From the NCBI GenBank assembly GCA_001689445.1, contig LUJN01000042.1, forward strand, positions 4,861 through 68,860: a stretch of 64,000 nucleotides of DNA. The letters are read 5' to 3'. Source of the stretch: Bacteroidales bacterium M3. Lineage in GTDB: Bacteria; Bacteroidota; Bacteroidia; Bacteroidales; Muribaculaceae. Position numbers and translations under genes: made by a program. How positions within the stretch are numbered: the first letter of the stretch is position 1; the number at the start of each line of letters is the position of its first letter. Of this stretch, positions 7,437-15,552 are shown one piece after another. The notes beneath the pieces are model-generated. The model made no database searches. It had not been told where the DNA came from and saw only the letters and a list, made by a program, of their open reading frames with translations.

Positions 7437-8903
7437 TTAATACGCGAGATGCTCGCGGCGGGAGGCGTCGATGCGCAGCAGGATGAACAGCAGGAACGTG
7501 AAGCCCCACAGGGAGGAGCCGCCGTAGCTGAAGAAGGGGAGGGGTATGCCTATGACGGGGCAGAGACCGATGACCATCCCGATGTTGATTGATAGGTGGA
7601 ATATCAGTATGCTTGCCACGCAATAGGCATAGACGCGGCCAAATGTCGAGGGCTGCCGCTCGGCTATGCTGATGACGCGTAATATCAGAGCGAGAAACAG
7701 CAGCAGCACTACCGATGTGCCGATAAATCCCTCTTCCTCGCCAATGGTACAGAAAATGAAGTCGGTGTGCTGCTCGGGCACGTATTTGAGCTTGGTTTGT
7801 GTGCCGTTGAGGAAGCCTTTGCCGAATACGCCGCCTGAACCGATTGCTATCTTTGACTGGTTGACGTTGTAACCCGCCCCGCGCAGATCTTCCTCGATGC
7901 CGAGGGCGACCTTGATGCGCATCTGTTGGTGAGGCTCAAGCACCGAGCCAAACACATAGTTGACCGAAAACAGGAATATCACCGAGCCGATGGTGACCCC
8001 GATAGTGAGCAGCATACGTCTCACCTCGGCATGGAACAGTAGGAAGCAGCAGTAAATGACCGCCACGCCTATCACCGACAGGAAGAATATCATCCCCGGC
8101 ACCTCGATGCCGCAGATGGAAAGGGCGGCCGCGATAATCCCTGTGCCGACAAACCATATAAGCACGTTGCGTGCCCCTATAATCTGCTTGCAGTAGACGG
8201 CAAGCATACACACCATTATGGCCATTATCATTATGAACACTGCCACCTCGCCGACTGGAATACCGAGCAGCAGCGTCTCGGTGAACTTGACCGCCACGAC
8301 AAAGAACACGACCGCGCACAGGGCGGCGAGCAACACAAGACCGCTCATCCCCTCGCGGTAGAGGACAAAGAACAGCGACAGGTAGGCAAGTGCCGAGCCG
8401 GTTTCCCGTTGCGCGAGGATTAGCAGGATGGGGACGAATATGATGGCAAGGGCCTTGACATAGTTGCCCGGATGACCGGCAAGCTGGAAGTTATAGCCGC
8501 TGAAGAGTTTGGCGAGTGCAAGCGCGGTTGCAAACTTGGCAAACTCCGCCGGCTGCAGGCTCATCGGACCGATGACGAGCCAAGAGCGTGAGCCTTTGAT
8601 GTCCGGGGCTATAAATATGGTTACAGTAAGCAGCAGAAGCATAAACCCGTAGATGGGGTAGGAATATGCCTCGTATATGCGTGTGTCTACAAACAATAGT
8701 ATCGCGCCAAGGGCGAATGACAGCAGTATCCAGCGCATCTGCTTGCCCGAGAACTCATCAAACGAGAATATGCTCGCGTGGTCAAAATCGTAGCTTGCCG
8801 CATAGATGCTGACCGCGCCGGCCAACACCAGCACTGCATAAAGGGCTACCGTGAACCAGTCGATGTAGCGGAATACCGTCGGTTTAGTGCTTCTTGACTC
8901 CAC
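7437..8903 (-). CDS. rodA: RodA, SEDS-family peptidoglycan glycosyltransferase
   Basis: A 488-residue polytopic membrane protein of the RodA/FtsW/SpoVE family, which polymerises lipid II during lateral wall growth with PBP2 as partner. Signatures: GSRSWLVIGPMSLQPAEFAK in the first half, REGMSG in mid-protein, and the C-terminal GLCPVIGIPLPFFSYGGSS. The frame contains no ATG before the first membrane helix. An upstream TTG (8942) is possible, but I prefer the GTG at 8903, which gives a short cytoplasmic N-terminus before IDWFTVALYAV. That start overlaps the end of mrdA by 20 bases, indicating translational coupling. Last gene of the elongasome operon. Confidence 0.94.
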   Translation of the reverse strand: MESRSTKPTVFRYIDWFTVALYAVLVLAGAVSIYAASYDFDHASIFSFDEFSGKQMRWILLSFALGAILLFVDTRIYEAYSYPIYGFMLLLLTVTIFIAPDIKGSRSWLVIGPMSLQPAEFAKFATALALAKLFSGYNFQLAGHPGNYVKALAIIFVPILLILAQRETGSALAYLSLFFVLYREGMSGLVLLAALCAVVFFVVAVKFTETLLLGIPVGEVAVFIMIMAIMVCMLAVYCKQIIGARNVLIWFVGTGIIAAALSICGIEVPGMIFFLSVIGVAVIYCCFLLFHAEVRRMLLTIGVTIGSVIFLFSVNYVFGSVLEPHQQMRIKVALGIEEDLRGAGYNVNQSKIAIGSGGVFGKGFLNGTQTKLKYVPEQHTDFIFCTIGEEEGFIGTSVVLLLFLALILRVISIAERQPSTFGRVYAYCVASILIFHLSINIGMVIGLCPVIGIPLPFFSYGGSSLWGFTFLLFILLRIDASRREHLAY

Positions 8904-10749
8904 TGTATATGATTGTATTTGATTCGAGCATACGTTGCTCAAGATATTTGCGGTTGTCAGCTATCTTGCCGGTGAGATATTTCTCCATGACGAGGCTGCC
9001 GATGGGGACGCCGAATGTCGCGCCGAAACCCGCGTTCTCGACATAGACGCATATCGCTATCTTAGGGTCGTGGTAGGGTGCAAAGCCAATGAAGGCCGAG
9101 TGGTCCTTTCCATGGGGATTCTGGGCTGTGCCCGTCTTGCCGCACACCTCGATGTCGGGCAGGTTGGCAAGACGGCATGTACCGCCGGTCACGGCCATCC
9201 TCATCCCCTCGGCCACATCCTCGAAGTGCTGCCGGTCGATTGTCGGGTAACGCTTGGCGAGAAGATCCTGCGGCATCACGGTGTCTTCGATAGCCTTTAC
9301 GACGTGGGGGGTGACAAACCATCCACGGTTGGCTATCGACGCGCACAGGTTGGCTATCTGCAACGGTGTGGCGAGTATTTCGCCCTGGCCGATGGCTATG
9401 GATATGATGGTGTTTGCGCTCCAATGGTTCTCGCCGTATATCTTGTTGTAGAATTTGGCATTTGGGATAAAACCACGGCTTTCACCCGGCAGGTCGACCC
9501 CGAGCTTGTAGCCGTATCCGAGCGACACAAGGTGTTTCTTCCACGTCTCGAATGCGTTGGCGACGCTGCCATACTTTGACCGCTTGCCGTCGAGCATCGC
9601 CTTCAGTCCCCAGCAGAAGTAGGCGTTGCAGGAGGTCTGCAACGCAGGCTTCAGCGGTATCGGCGAACCGTGGGCATGGCATCCGACACGCAATCCTCCC
9701 GATATGAAACCACGATAGCACGGGAATGTCGTGGCAAGGGTCACAATCTCCTCCTGACGCAGTATCAGCCCCTGTGAGGGCTTGAATGTCGACCCGGGTG
9801 GATAGGCGCCCATCAGGGCGCGGTCAAAGAGCGGCTTGTACTTGTCATTGACAAGCTCCTTATAGTTGGCGCCTCGCTCGCGGCCTATCAGCTTGCGTGG
9901 GTCATAGGTCGGGCTGGAGACCATGCATAGTATCTCGCCGGTCGCCGGCTCTATAGCCACGACCGCGCCAATCTTGTTGACCATCAGCGACTCGGCATAC
10001 TCCTGTAGCTTTATGTCGAGACTGAGTGTGAGATTTTTGCCCGAGACAGGGGGCACATCGTTCTGCCCGTCGTTGAGTCGCCCCTGAATGCGTCCGTGAG
10101 CATCGCGGATTAGTATCTCCATCCCTTTCTCGCCACGCAGATACTCTTCGTAGCTCTTCTCCACGCCGAGGTCGCCGCAGTAGTCGCCCGACGAGTAATA
10201 GGGGTCGCGGTCTATATCCTTGGCCGAGACCTCGCGTATGTTGCCGAGCACGTTGGCCGCCGCCGCATGGTTGTATTGGCGCAGGATGCGTTTTTGGATG
10301 AAGAATCCGGGGAAGCGGTACAGTTTTTCCTGCAGGCGGCCGTAGTCCTGCGCCGACAGGTGGGTGATGAATTTCTGCGGCGTGTAAGTCGAGTAGCCGG
10401 GATTGAGGCGCTTGTCCTTCATGTCGGCGACACGCTTGTCAAATTGCTCGCGGGTGATGTTGAGTGTGCGGCAGAAGTCTACCGTGTCAAACGGCTGCAC
10501 GTCCCTCGGTATCATCATAACGTCATAAGCAGGCTGGTTGTACACCACCAGTTCGCCATTGCGGTCATACATCATGCCGCGCGAGGGGTATTGCGCTTTG
10601 CGGAGGAAGGCGTTGGAGTCGGCATATTCCTTGTAGCGGCTGTCGCACACCTGCAGGTCAAAGAGCCTTATCAGGTAGATGGCCACTATGAGGATTATGA
10701 ATCCGCCGATTATATATTTGCGCTTCTCAAGTCTATAGTCTTTTCTCAC
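8884..10749 (-). CDS. mrdA: Penicillin-binding protein 2, elongasome transpeptidase
   Basis: A 621-residue class B PBP. An N-terminal membrane anchor lies at about 12-32 (YIIGGFIILIVAIYLIRLF), followed by the dimerisation/pedestal domain with RGMMYDRNGELV. The transpeptidase domain carries the active-site serine in GSTFKPSQG at about residue 320, SCN (TSCNAYFCWG) at about 382 and KTGTAQNPHG near 537. It cross-links peptidoglycan with RodA in the periplasm. The start is a GTG (10747-10749) overlapping the end of mreD by 17 bases; no ATG is available before the anchor. Target of beta-lactams such as mecillinam in other bacteria (family knowledge). Confidence 0.96.
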   Translation of the reverse strand: MRKDYRLEKRKYIIGGFIILIVAIYLIRLFDLQVCDSRYKEYADSNAFLRKAQYPSRGMMYDRNGELVVYNQPAYDVMMIPRDVQPFDTVDFCRTLNITREQFDKRVADMKDKRLNPGYSTYTPQKFITHLSAQDYGRLQEKLYRFPGFFIQKRILRQYNHAAAANVLGNIREVSAKDIDRDPYYSSGDYCGDLGVEKSYEEYLRGEKGMEILIRDAHGRIQGRLNDGQNDVPPVSGKNLTLSLDIKLQEYAESLMVNKIGAVVAIEPATGEILCMVSSPTYDPRKLIGRERGANYKELVNDKYKPLFDRALMGAYPPGSTFKPSQGLILRQEEIVTLATTFPCYRGFISGGLRVGCHAHGSPIPLKPALQTSCNAYFCWGLKAMLDGKRSKYGSVANAFETWKKHLVSLGYGYKLGVDLPGESRGFIPNAKFYNKIYGENHWSANTIISIAIGQGEILATPLQIANLCASIANRGWFVTPHVVKAIEDTVMPQDLLAKRYPTIDRQHFEDVAEGMRMAVTGGTCRLANLPDIEVCGKTGTAQNPHGKDHSAFIGFAPYHDPKIAICVYVENAGFGATFGVPIGSLVMEKYLTGKIADNRKYLEQRMLESNTIIYSGVKKH

Positions 10750-11254
10750 GTCGGGCCGAGGTTAGAGAGTCGATGCTGAGTATCAGCAGGAATGAAAGCA
10801 GGGTGCTGCACACGATGCGCAGCACGAGCTGCAACGGATTGAAAAACGTGAACGCCTCGATGAGGAATATTAGGATGCAATAGAGCAGCACCGAGGTAAA
10901 GAGGTATTTGATATAGATGCCCATGCCGAGGGAGCGTATCGACGGCTCGGGGTTGGTGAGGTCGGACTCGCGGGGGAAGTAAAGCCTGAGCACGGGCTGC
11001 CGCAACACTGCGAGGATGGTGCACGCCAATGCGTTCATGCCCTGTGTGTCGGAAAATATGTCGACGCTCAATCCCATTATGAACGACAGGGTCATCACCC
11101 AGTTGACATTGAGCGTCACGGGCAGACGCAGGATGAAGTAGATGAACACGATGGGCACCGCCACGTTGAACAGGACGATGTGGTTGAACACGACAACCTG
11201 TGCTAACAGCAGCACGACAAACAACAGTGCGAGATTTACAGCCGTCTTGCTCAT
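10733..11254 (-). CDS. mreD: Rod shape-determining protein MreD
   Basis: A 173-residue, very hydrophobic protein with about five membrane segments, starting MSKTAVNLALLFVVLLLAQV and ending in a basic tail (SARREKRL). Sequence similarity within MreD is low, so the call rests on size, topology and its place between mreC and mrdA, which is the conserved order. It is an inner-membrane component of the elongasome. Its ATG shares one base with the mreC stop (TAATG) and its end overlaps mrdA by 17 bases, showing tight coupling. Confidence 0.93.
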   Translation of the reverse strand: MSKTAVNLALLFVVLLLAQVVVFNHIVLFNVAVPIVFIYFILRLPVTLNVNWVMTLSFIMGLSVDIFSDTQGMNALACTILAVLRQPVLRLYFPRESDLTNPEPSIRSLGMGIYIKYLFTSVLLYCILIFLIEAFTFFNPLQLVLRIVCSTLLSFLLILSIDSLTSARREKRL

Positions 11255-12123
11255 TATTTGTTGCTGTTTGAGGGTGAGTCACTTGCAAATTCATCTTTCT
11301 CCACCTCGCGCAATTCGCCAAGCAGGCGGTTGCCGATGAGGCGCACGGTGCTTAGTTGGGAGAAGTCGGTCAGCAGCTTGATGCGCAGCGAGTAGAAGTT
11401 GTCGTTGTGCTCCTTCTCGTGGCTCTTGATAATGCCCACGGGGATTCCTTCGGGGAACACTGCCGAGTATCCGCTGGTGATAATCGTGTCCCCTTTCTTG
11501 AACTTCACGTGGCGCGGCATCTCCTCAAGCACTGCCTCCTCGGGGCTTTTCCCGTCCCAGACGAGCGAGCCGAAGTGGTCGCTTCCCTTGACCTTGCACG
11601 ACAGGCGCAGGTTGGGGTTGAGTATTGAGATGATGCGGGCGGTGTGCGGCCCCACGATGTTGACAATGCCTACGACACCGTTCTGGTCTACAACGCCCAT
11701 CTCGGGACGAACGCTGTCGAGCGAGCCTTTCTCGATGGTGATGTAGTTGTAGGGGCGGGATACGCTGTTGTTGATGACGTGGGCGATGATAAACTCAAAC
11801 TTGTCGAGCGGCGGCGATACCTTGAGGGTGTCGGCATATGCGGCCTCACGGTATTTGCGCAATTGCTCGCGCAGTGTTATCGCCTCAAGTTCAAGGGCTG
11901 CGTTGCGGTGTTGCAGATCCTCGTTTATGTCGCGCAGGTGGAAGTAGGAGGTCACGTTGTTGGTGCTCCCGTATACCGCCGAGGCTACGCTGCCGGCCGA
12001 GGTCATGTAGATGTAATGCTGGTAGGGGTTGGTGCGGAACAACAGCACACAACTCACCACCACGTAGAATGTGAACACAAACCACGAGCTATACCGCAGC
12101 AGAAAATCAATGAGATTTCGCAC
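11254..12123 (-). CDS. mreC: Rod shape-determining protein MreC
   Basis: A 289-residue protein with a GTG start: short cytoplasmic tail, one membrane helix at about 12-30 (WFVFTFYVVVSCVLLF), a coiled coil at about 65-95 (INEDLQHRNAALELEAITLR), then the two-barrel periplasmic MreC domain (VSRPYNYITIEKGS ... GMGVV-like region EMGVVDQNGVVG ... FKKGDTIITSG). It links the MreB cytoskeleton to PBP2/RodA. The Asn/Ser-rich C-terminal end (SDSPSNSNK) is low-complexity. It lies 24 bases after mreB in the same operon. Confidence 0.96.
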   Translation of the reverse strand: MRNLIDFLLRYSSWFVFTFYVVVSCVLLFRTNPYQHYIYMTSAGSVASAVYGSTNNVTSYFHLRDINEDLQHRNAALELEAITLREQLRKYREAAYADTLKVSPPLDKFEFIIAHVINNSVSRPYNYITIEKGSLDSVRPEMGVVDQNGVVGIVNIVGPHTARIISILNPNLRLSCKVKGSDHFGSLVWDGKSPEEAVLEEMPRHVKFKKGDTIITSGYSAVFPEGIPVGIIKSHEKEHNDNFYSLRIKLLTDFSQLSTVRLIGNRLLGELREVEKDEFASDSPSNSNK

Positions 12124-12147
12124 GTCCCGGCAGCCTCCTTTGAGTCG

Positions 12148-13167
12148 TTATCGGATGAGGAACGAGAACTTGTTGATGTTCTTCAACGCCACTCCCGTAC
12201 CCTTGGCCACAGCCAACAACGGGTCTTCTGCCACGTGGAACTGGATGCCGAGCTTGTCGGTCAGACGCTTGTCGAGACCGCGCAACAGTGCGCCGCCGCC
12301 GGCAAGCCATATGCCGTTCTTCACGATGTCGGCATACAGTTCGGGCGGGGTCTGCTCCAATGCGCTAAGCACTGCCGCCTCAATCTTTGACACCGACTTC
12401 TCGATGCAGTGGCTGATTTCCTGATAAGAGACAGGCACCTCCATAGGCAGGGCGGTCATCTGGTTGGGGCCATGGACGATGTAGTCTTCCGGCGGCTCCT
12501 GCAGTTCGGTGAGGGCCGAGCCGACCTTCATCTTTATGAGTTCGGCGGTGCGCTCGCCCACCTTCACGTTGTGGGCACGGCGCATATGCTCCTGAATATC
12601 CTCCGTGAGGTCGTCGCCGGCAATCTGTATGCTGCGGTTGCTGACGATGCCGCCAAGCGATATGACGGCGATTTCGGTCGTCCCGCCGCCTATGTCGACC
12701 ACCATGTTGCCCTCGGGGGCCTCTACGTCGAGACCGATACCGAGAGCGGCAGCCATCGGCTCATATATCATGTAGACGTCACGGCCGCCGGCATGTTCCG
12801 ACGAGTCGCGGACGGCGCGTATCTCCACCTCGGTCGAGCCGGAGGGGATGCCTACGACCATGCGCAACGACGGGGAGAACCAGTTGCTCTTGGTACTCGC
12901 TTTCTTGACAAGACCGCGTATCATCAGCTCGGCGGCGTTGAAGTCGGCGATTACACCCTTGCGCAGCGGGCGCACGGTGCGGATATTTTCGTGCTCCTTG
13001 CCCTGCATCTGCTGTGCCTCTTTGCCTACGGCGATAAGTTTGCCGGTCTTGGCTTCCAAGGCGACAATCGACGGCTCGTCGATGACAATCTTGTCATTAT
13101 GTATAATCAACGTGTTGGCTGTGCCAAGGTCGATTGCTATTTCTTTTGTGAATGAGAAAAGTCCCAT
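12148..13167 (-). CDS. mreB: Rod shape-determining protein MreB
   Basis: A 339-residue actin-like ATPase. Phosphate-1 loop IDLGTANTLI is at about 12-21, phosphate-2 VVDIGGGTTEIAVISLGG at about 160-177, and the adenosine motif GIWLAGGGALLRGLD is near 285. It starts MGLFSFTKEIAIDLG, where the short hydrophobic/amphipathic N-terminus fits membrane association. It forms filaments under the inner membrane that orient lateral wall synthesis. The start lies 26 bases after the purH stop, so both are probably on one transcript from the purH promoter. Confidence 0.98.
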   Translation of the reverse strand: MGLFSFTKEIAIDLGTANTLIIHNDKIVIDEPSIVALEAKTGKLIAVGKEAQQMQGKEHENIRTVRPLRKGVIADFNAAELMIRGLVKKASTKSNWFSPSLRMVVGIPSGSTEVEIRAVRDSSEHAGGRDVYMIYEPMAAALGIGLDVEAPEGNMVVDIGGGTTEIAVISLGGIVSNRSIQIAGDDLTEDIQEHMRRAHNVKVGERTAELIKMKVGSALTELQEPPEDYIVHGPNQMTALPMEVPVSYQEISHCIEKSVSKIEAAVLSALEQTPPELYADIVKNGIWLAGGGALLRGLDKRLTDKLGIQFHVAEDPLLAVAKGTGVALKNINKFSFLIR

Positions 13168-13193
13168 CTGTTATATCGGGATATGGGGTTAAA

Positions 13194-14720
13194 TTAGTGT
13201 TTGAAGTGGCGCACGCCGGTTATCACCATCGCGATGCCGTTGTTGTCGCAGTATTCGACCGTCTCGTTGTCGCGGATGGAGCCGCCGGGCTGTATCACGG
13301 CGTCAATGCCTGCCTCGTGGGCTATCTCCACGCAGTCGGCAAAGGGGAAGAATGCGTCAGATGCCATCACCGCGCCATTGAGGTCGAAGTCAAACGAGCG
13401 TGCCTTGGCGATTGCCTGACGCAGGGCGTCGACGCGCGATGTCTGTCCGATGCCGCTGGCGTAGAGCTGTCCGTTCTTGGCAAGGACGATGGCGTTGCTC
13501 TTGCTGTGCTTTACAATCTTGTTGGCGAACAGGAGGTCTTTCACTTGCTCGGGGGTGACATCCTTCTTTGTCGCGAGGGTAAGATCCTCGGGTGTCTCCA
13601 CCTTGAGGTCGCGCTCCTGGGCGAGTGCGCCGTTGAGGCAGGAGCGGAACTGCATCTTGGTGTCGTTGCCTGTGTGCTGCACGAGGATGATGCGGTTTTT
13701 CTTCTGCTTCAATATCGTGAGAGCCTCCTCGTCATATGCGGGGGCGATGATTACCTCAAAGAATATCTTGTTGACCTCCTCGGCTGTGGCTGCGTCCACA
13801 GTGCCGTTGGTGATGAGCACGCCGCCGAATGCCGACACGGGGTCGCCGGCGAGAGCGTCGGCCCATGCCTCGGCGATAGTGGGGCGTGTGGCGAGGCCAC
13901 AGGCGTTGTTGTGCTTGAGCACGGCAAATGTCGGCTCGGAGAACTCGGCGATGAGCGACACGGCGGCGTCGATGTCGAGCAGGTTGTTGTAGGAGATTTC
14001 CTTGCCGTGGAGCTGGGTGAACATCTTCTCGAAGTCGCCGAAGAAGTAGCCCTTCTGATGGGGATTCTCGCCGTAGCGCATCACCTTGGCGCTGTCGATG
14101 GCCACGCGCAGTGCCGTAGGCTCACCCTCGCTGTCAAAGTAGTTGAATATGGCGCTGTCATACTCCGATGATACGGCAAATGCCTCCTTGGCAAAGAAGC
14201 GGCGTTCGGCGAGGTCGCTCTGCGCGCCGTTCTTCTTCAGCATCTCGGCGAGAGGGGCGTACTGTGCCTTGGATGCCACAATGATGACATCGTTATAGTT
14301 CTTGGCAGCAGCGCGTATGAGCGATATGCCGCCTATGTCGATTTTCTCGATTATATCTGCGTGGGATGCTCCCGAAGCCACCGTTGCGGTGAAAGGGTAG
14401 AGGTCTACAATCACCAGGTCGATGGAGGGTATCTCGTATTGTGCGGTCTGCTGTTGGTCGGTCTCGTTGTCGCGGCGGTTGAGGATACCGCCGAATACCT
14501 TGGGATGAAGGGTCTTGACACGGCCCCCGAGTATCGAGGGGTAGCCGGTGAGGTCTTCAACCGCCTCACACTCGTAGCCGAGGCTCTCGATAAAGGAGCG
14601 GGTGCCTCCTGTTGAAAGGAATTTAACACCGTCCTTGTGGAGCATAGCAAGGATTTCATCAAGACCGTCCTTATGATAGACTGAAACTAAAGCTGTTTTG
14701 ATTTTCTTTATATCCGCCAT
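13194..14720 (-). CDS. purH: Bifunctional AICAR transformylase/IMP cyclohydrolase
   Basis: A 508-residue enzyme for the last two steps of de novo IMP synthesis. The N-terminal MGS-like IMP cyclohydrolase domain (about 1-190) contains STGGTRSFIESLG and GGRVKTLHPKVFGGIL. The C-terminal AICAR formyltransferase domain contains LRYGENPHQ-type VMRYGENPHQKGYF, KHNNACGLA, VSAFGGV and SDAFFPFAD. Full length for the family. It is the promoter-proximal gene of the purH-mreBCD-mrdA-rodA operon, an arrangement widespread in Bacteroidetes that links purine supply and wall elongation genes on one transcript. Confidence 0.98.
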   Translation of the reverse strand: MADIKKIKTALVSVYHKDGLDEILAMLHKDGVKFLSTGGTRSFIESLGYECEAVEDLTGYPSILGGRVKTLHPKVFGGILNRRDNETDQQQTAQYEIPSIDLVIVDLYPFTATVASGASHADIIEKIDIGGISLIRAAAKNYNDVIIVASKAQYAPLAEMLKKNGAQSDLAERRFFAKEAFAVSSEYDSAIFNYFDSEGEPTALRVAIDSAKVMRYGENPHQKGYFFGDFEKMFTQLHGKEISYNNLLDIDAAVSLIAEFSEPTFAVLKHNNACGLATRPTIAEAWADALAGDPVSAFGGVLITNGTVDAATAEEVNKIFFEVIIAPAYDEEALTILKQKKNRIILVQHTGNDTKMQFRSCLNGALAQERDLKVETPEDLTLATKKDVTPEQVKDLLFANKIVKHSKSNAIVLAKNGQLYASGIGQTSRVDALRQAIAKARSFDFDLNGAVMASDAFFPFADCVEIAHEAGIDAVIQPGGSIRDNETVEYCDNNGIAMVITGVRHFKH

Positions 14721-14745
14721 TCTTGTATATGTTTGCTTTGGAGTG

Positions 14746-14777
14746 CAAAATTATTAAAAATCCTCGTACCGCTCAAA
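14746..14777 (-). promoter_or_regulatory. Promoter of the purH-mre-rodA operon
   Basis: On the minus strand TAATTTTG (14746-14753) is a full match to TAnnTTTG and TTTG (complement of 14774-14777) lies 20 bases upstream, the consensus spacing. Transcription should start about 20 bases before the purH ATG. Confidence 0.75.
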
Positions 14778-14909
14778 TGATATGGGATATAATTGAGAAA
14801 AAAATCGCTGATAGATGGCATAATAAATCTAAACGGGGCTGTTTGGCCGACAGGCCGAACCACCACCCCTCCAAGGGTGTTATAGATATAGATTATAAAG
14901 ACAGTAAAT
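14778..14909 (+). other. Leader region of the flavodoxin gene
   Basis: This stretch between the divergent purH promoter and the flavodoxin start holds no gene. It contains two small plus-strand hairpins: GGCC GACA GGCC within 14844-14857, and CACCC...GGGTG around 14865-14880. No TAnnTTTG box was found in front of the flavodoxin gene, so its promoter is unassigned. Confidence 0.4.
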
Positions 14910-15410
14910 ATGAAAAAGATTGGTATATTCTATGGGTCTTCAACCGGCACGACGGCCGATATAGCTTCGCGTATCGCAAAGTACCTCAATGTCGCCGCCG
15001 ATGACATTCATGATGTAGCCAAGTCGGCCCCGTCGGATGTCGCCCCTTATGACGTGCTGGTTTTCGGCACAAGCACATGGGGTGCGGGCGAGTTGCAGGA
15101 CGACTGGTATGATTTTCTCGATGGCATCGCTGTCCTCGACCTTAAGGATAAGGAGATAGCCCTCTTCGGTTGCGGCGACGAGACGATGAGCGACACTTTC
15201 TGCGGTGGCGTGGGTGAGCTTCACAAGCGCCTTGAGGGCACGGGCGCACGGTTTATCGCCCCGTTCCCCGCCGATGTTTACGATTTTCAGGAGTCTCCGG
15301 CATGTGACGGCAACACCTGCATCGGCCTCCTCCTCGACGAGGTGAATGCCTCCGAAAAGACCGAGCCGCGCCTACGGGAGTGGACCGAGCTTCTACTGAA
15401 AGAGGCGTAA
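14910..15410 (+). CDS. fldA: Flavodoxin
   Basis: A 166-residue FMN-binding electron carrier. The phosphate-binding loop GIFYGSSTGTTADIA (about 4-18) is the classic flavodoxin P-loop; the FMN-stacking loops TSTWGAGELQDDWYDF (about 56-71) and FGCGDETMSDTFCGG (about 90-104) are present. Length fits the long-chain flavodoxins. It replaces ferredoxin as a soluble low-potential carrier, commonly under iron limitation (family knowledge; no Fur site was identified here). It is a monocistronic gene followed by a strong terminator. Confidence 0.97.
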   Translation: MKKIGIFYGSSTGTTADIASRIAKYLNVAADDIHDVAKSAPSDVAPYDVLVFGTSTWGAGELQDDWYDFLDGIAVLDLKDKEIALFGCGDETMSDTFCGGVGELHKRLEGTGARFIAPFPADVYDFQESPACDGNTCIGLLLDEVNASEKTEPRLREWTELLLKEA

Positions 15411-15484
15411 CGTATTGGAACACATATTTGTCTCCCGATACGAAAAAGTGGAAGTATCGAAGTAAGACGATGGATAAATATTAA

Positions 15485-15511
15485 GGGCGATTGCAGGATA
15501 TGCAATCGCCC
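15485..15511. terminator. Bidirectional terminator between flavodoxin and DPP III genes
   Basis: GGGCGATTGCA (15485-15495) pairs exactly with TGCAATCGCCC (15501-15511) around GGATA, an 11-bp stem. A TGTTT tail follows on the plus strand and TTAATATTTAT on the minus strand, serving the two convergent genes. Confidence 0.85.
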
Positions 15512-15518
15512 TGTTTAT

Positions 15519-15539
15519 GTAGGCACGCCGCGTGCCTAC
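15519..15539. repeat. GTAG-headed perfect palindrome (REP-like)
   Basis: A 21-base palindrome: GTAGGCACG, loop CCG, CGTGCCTAC. It begins with GTAG and ends with CTAC, like other palindromes in this window (57.4, 63.2 and 63.3 kb). It could also work as a second terminator hairpin for the convergent genes, since TTTTG follows it. Confidence 0.6.
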
Positions 15540-15552
15540 TTTTGTGGTTTTC

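Noticed and set aside
13152..14171. A 339-codon plus-strand frame antisense to mreB and purH
   Set aside because: It lies wholly opposite two well-supported genes, its translation is rich in Val/Gly/Arg/His shadow-type composition, and no domain is visible.
14844..14880. A riboswitch in front of the flavodoxin gene
   Set aside because: Only two small hairpins are visible. The sequence does not match the FMN (RFN) element consensus I know, and no terminator follows them.
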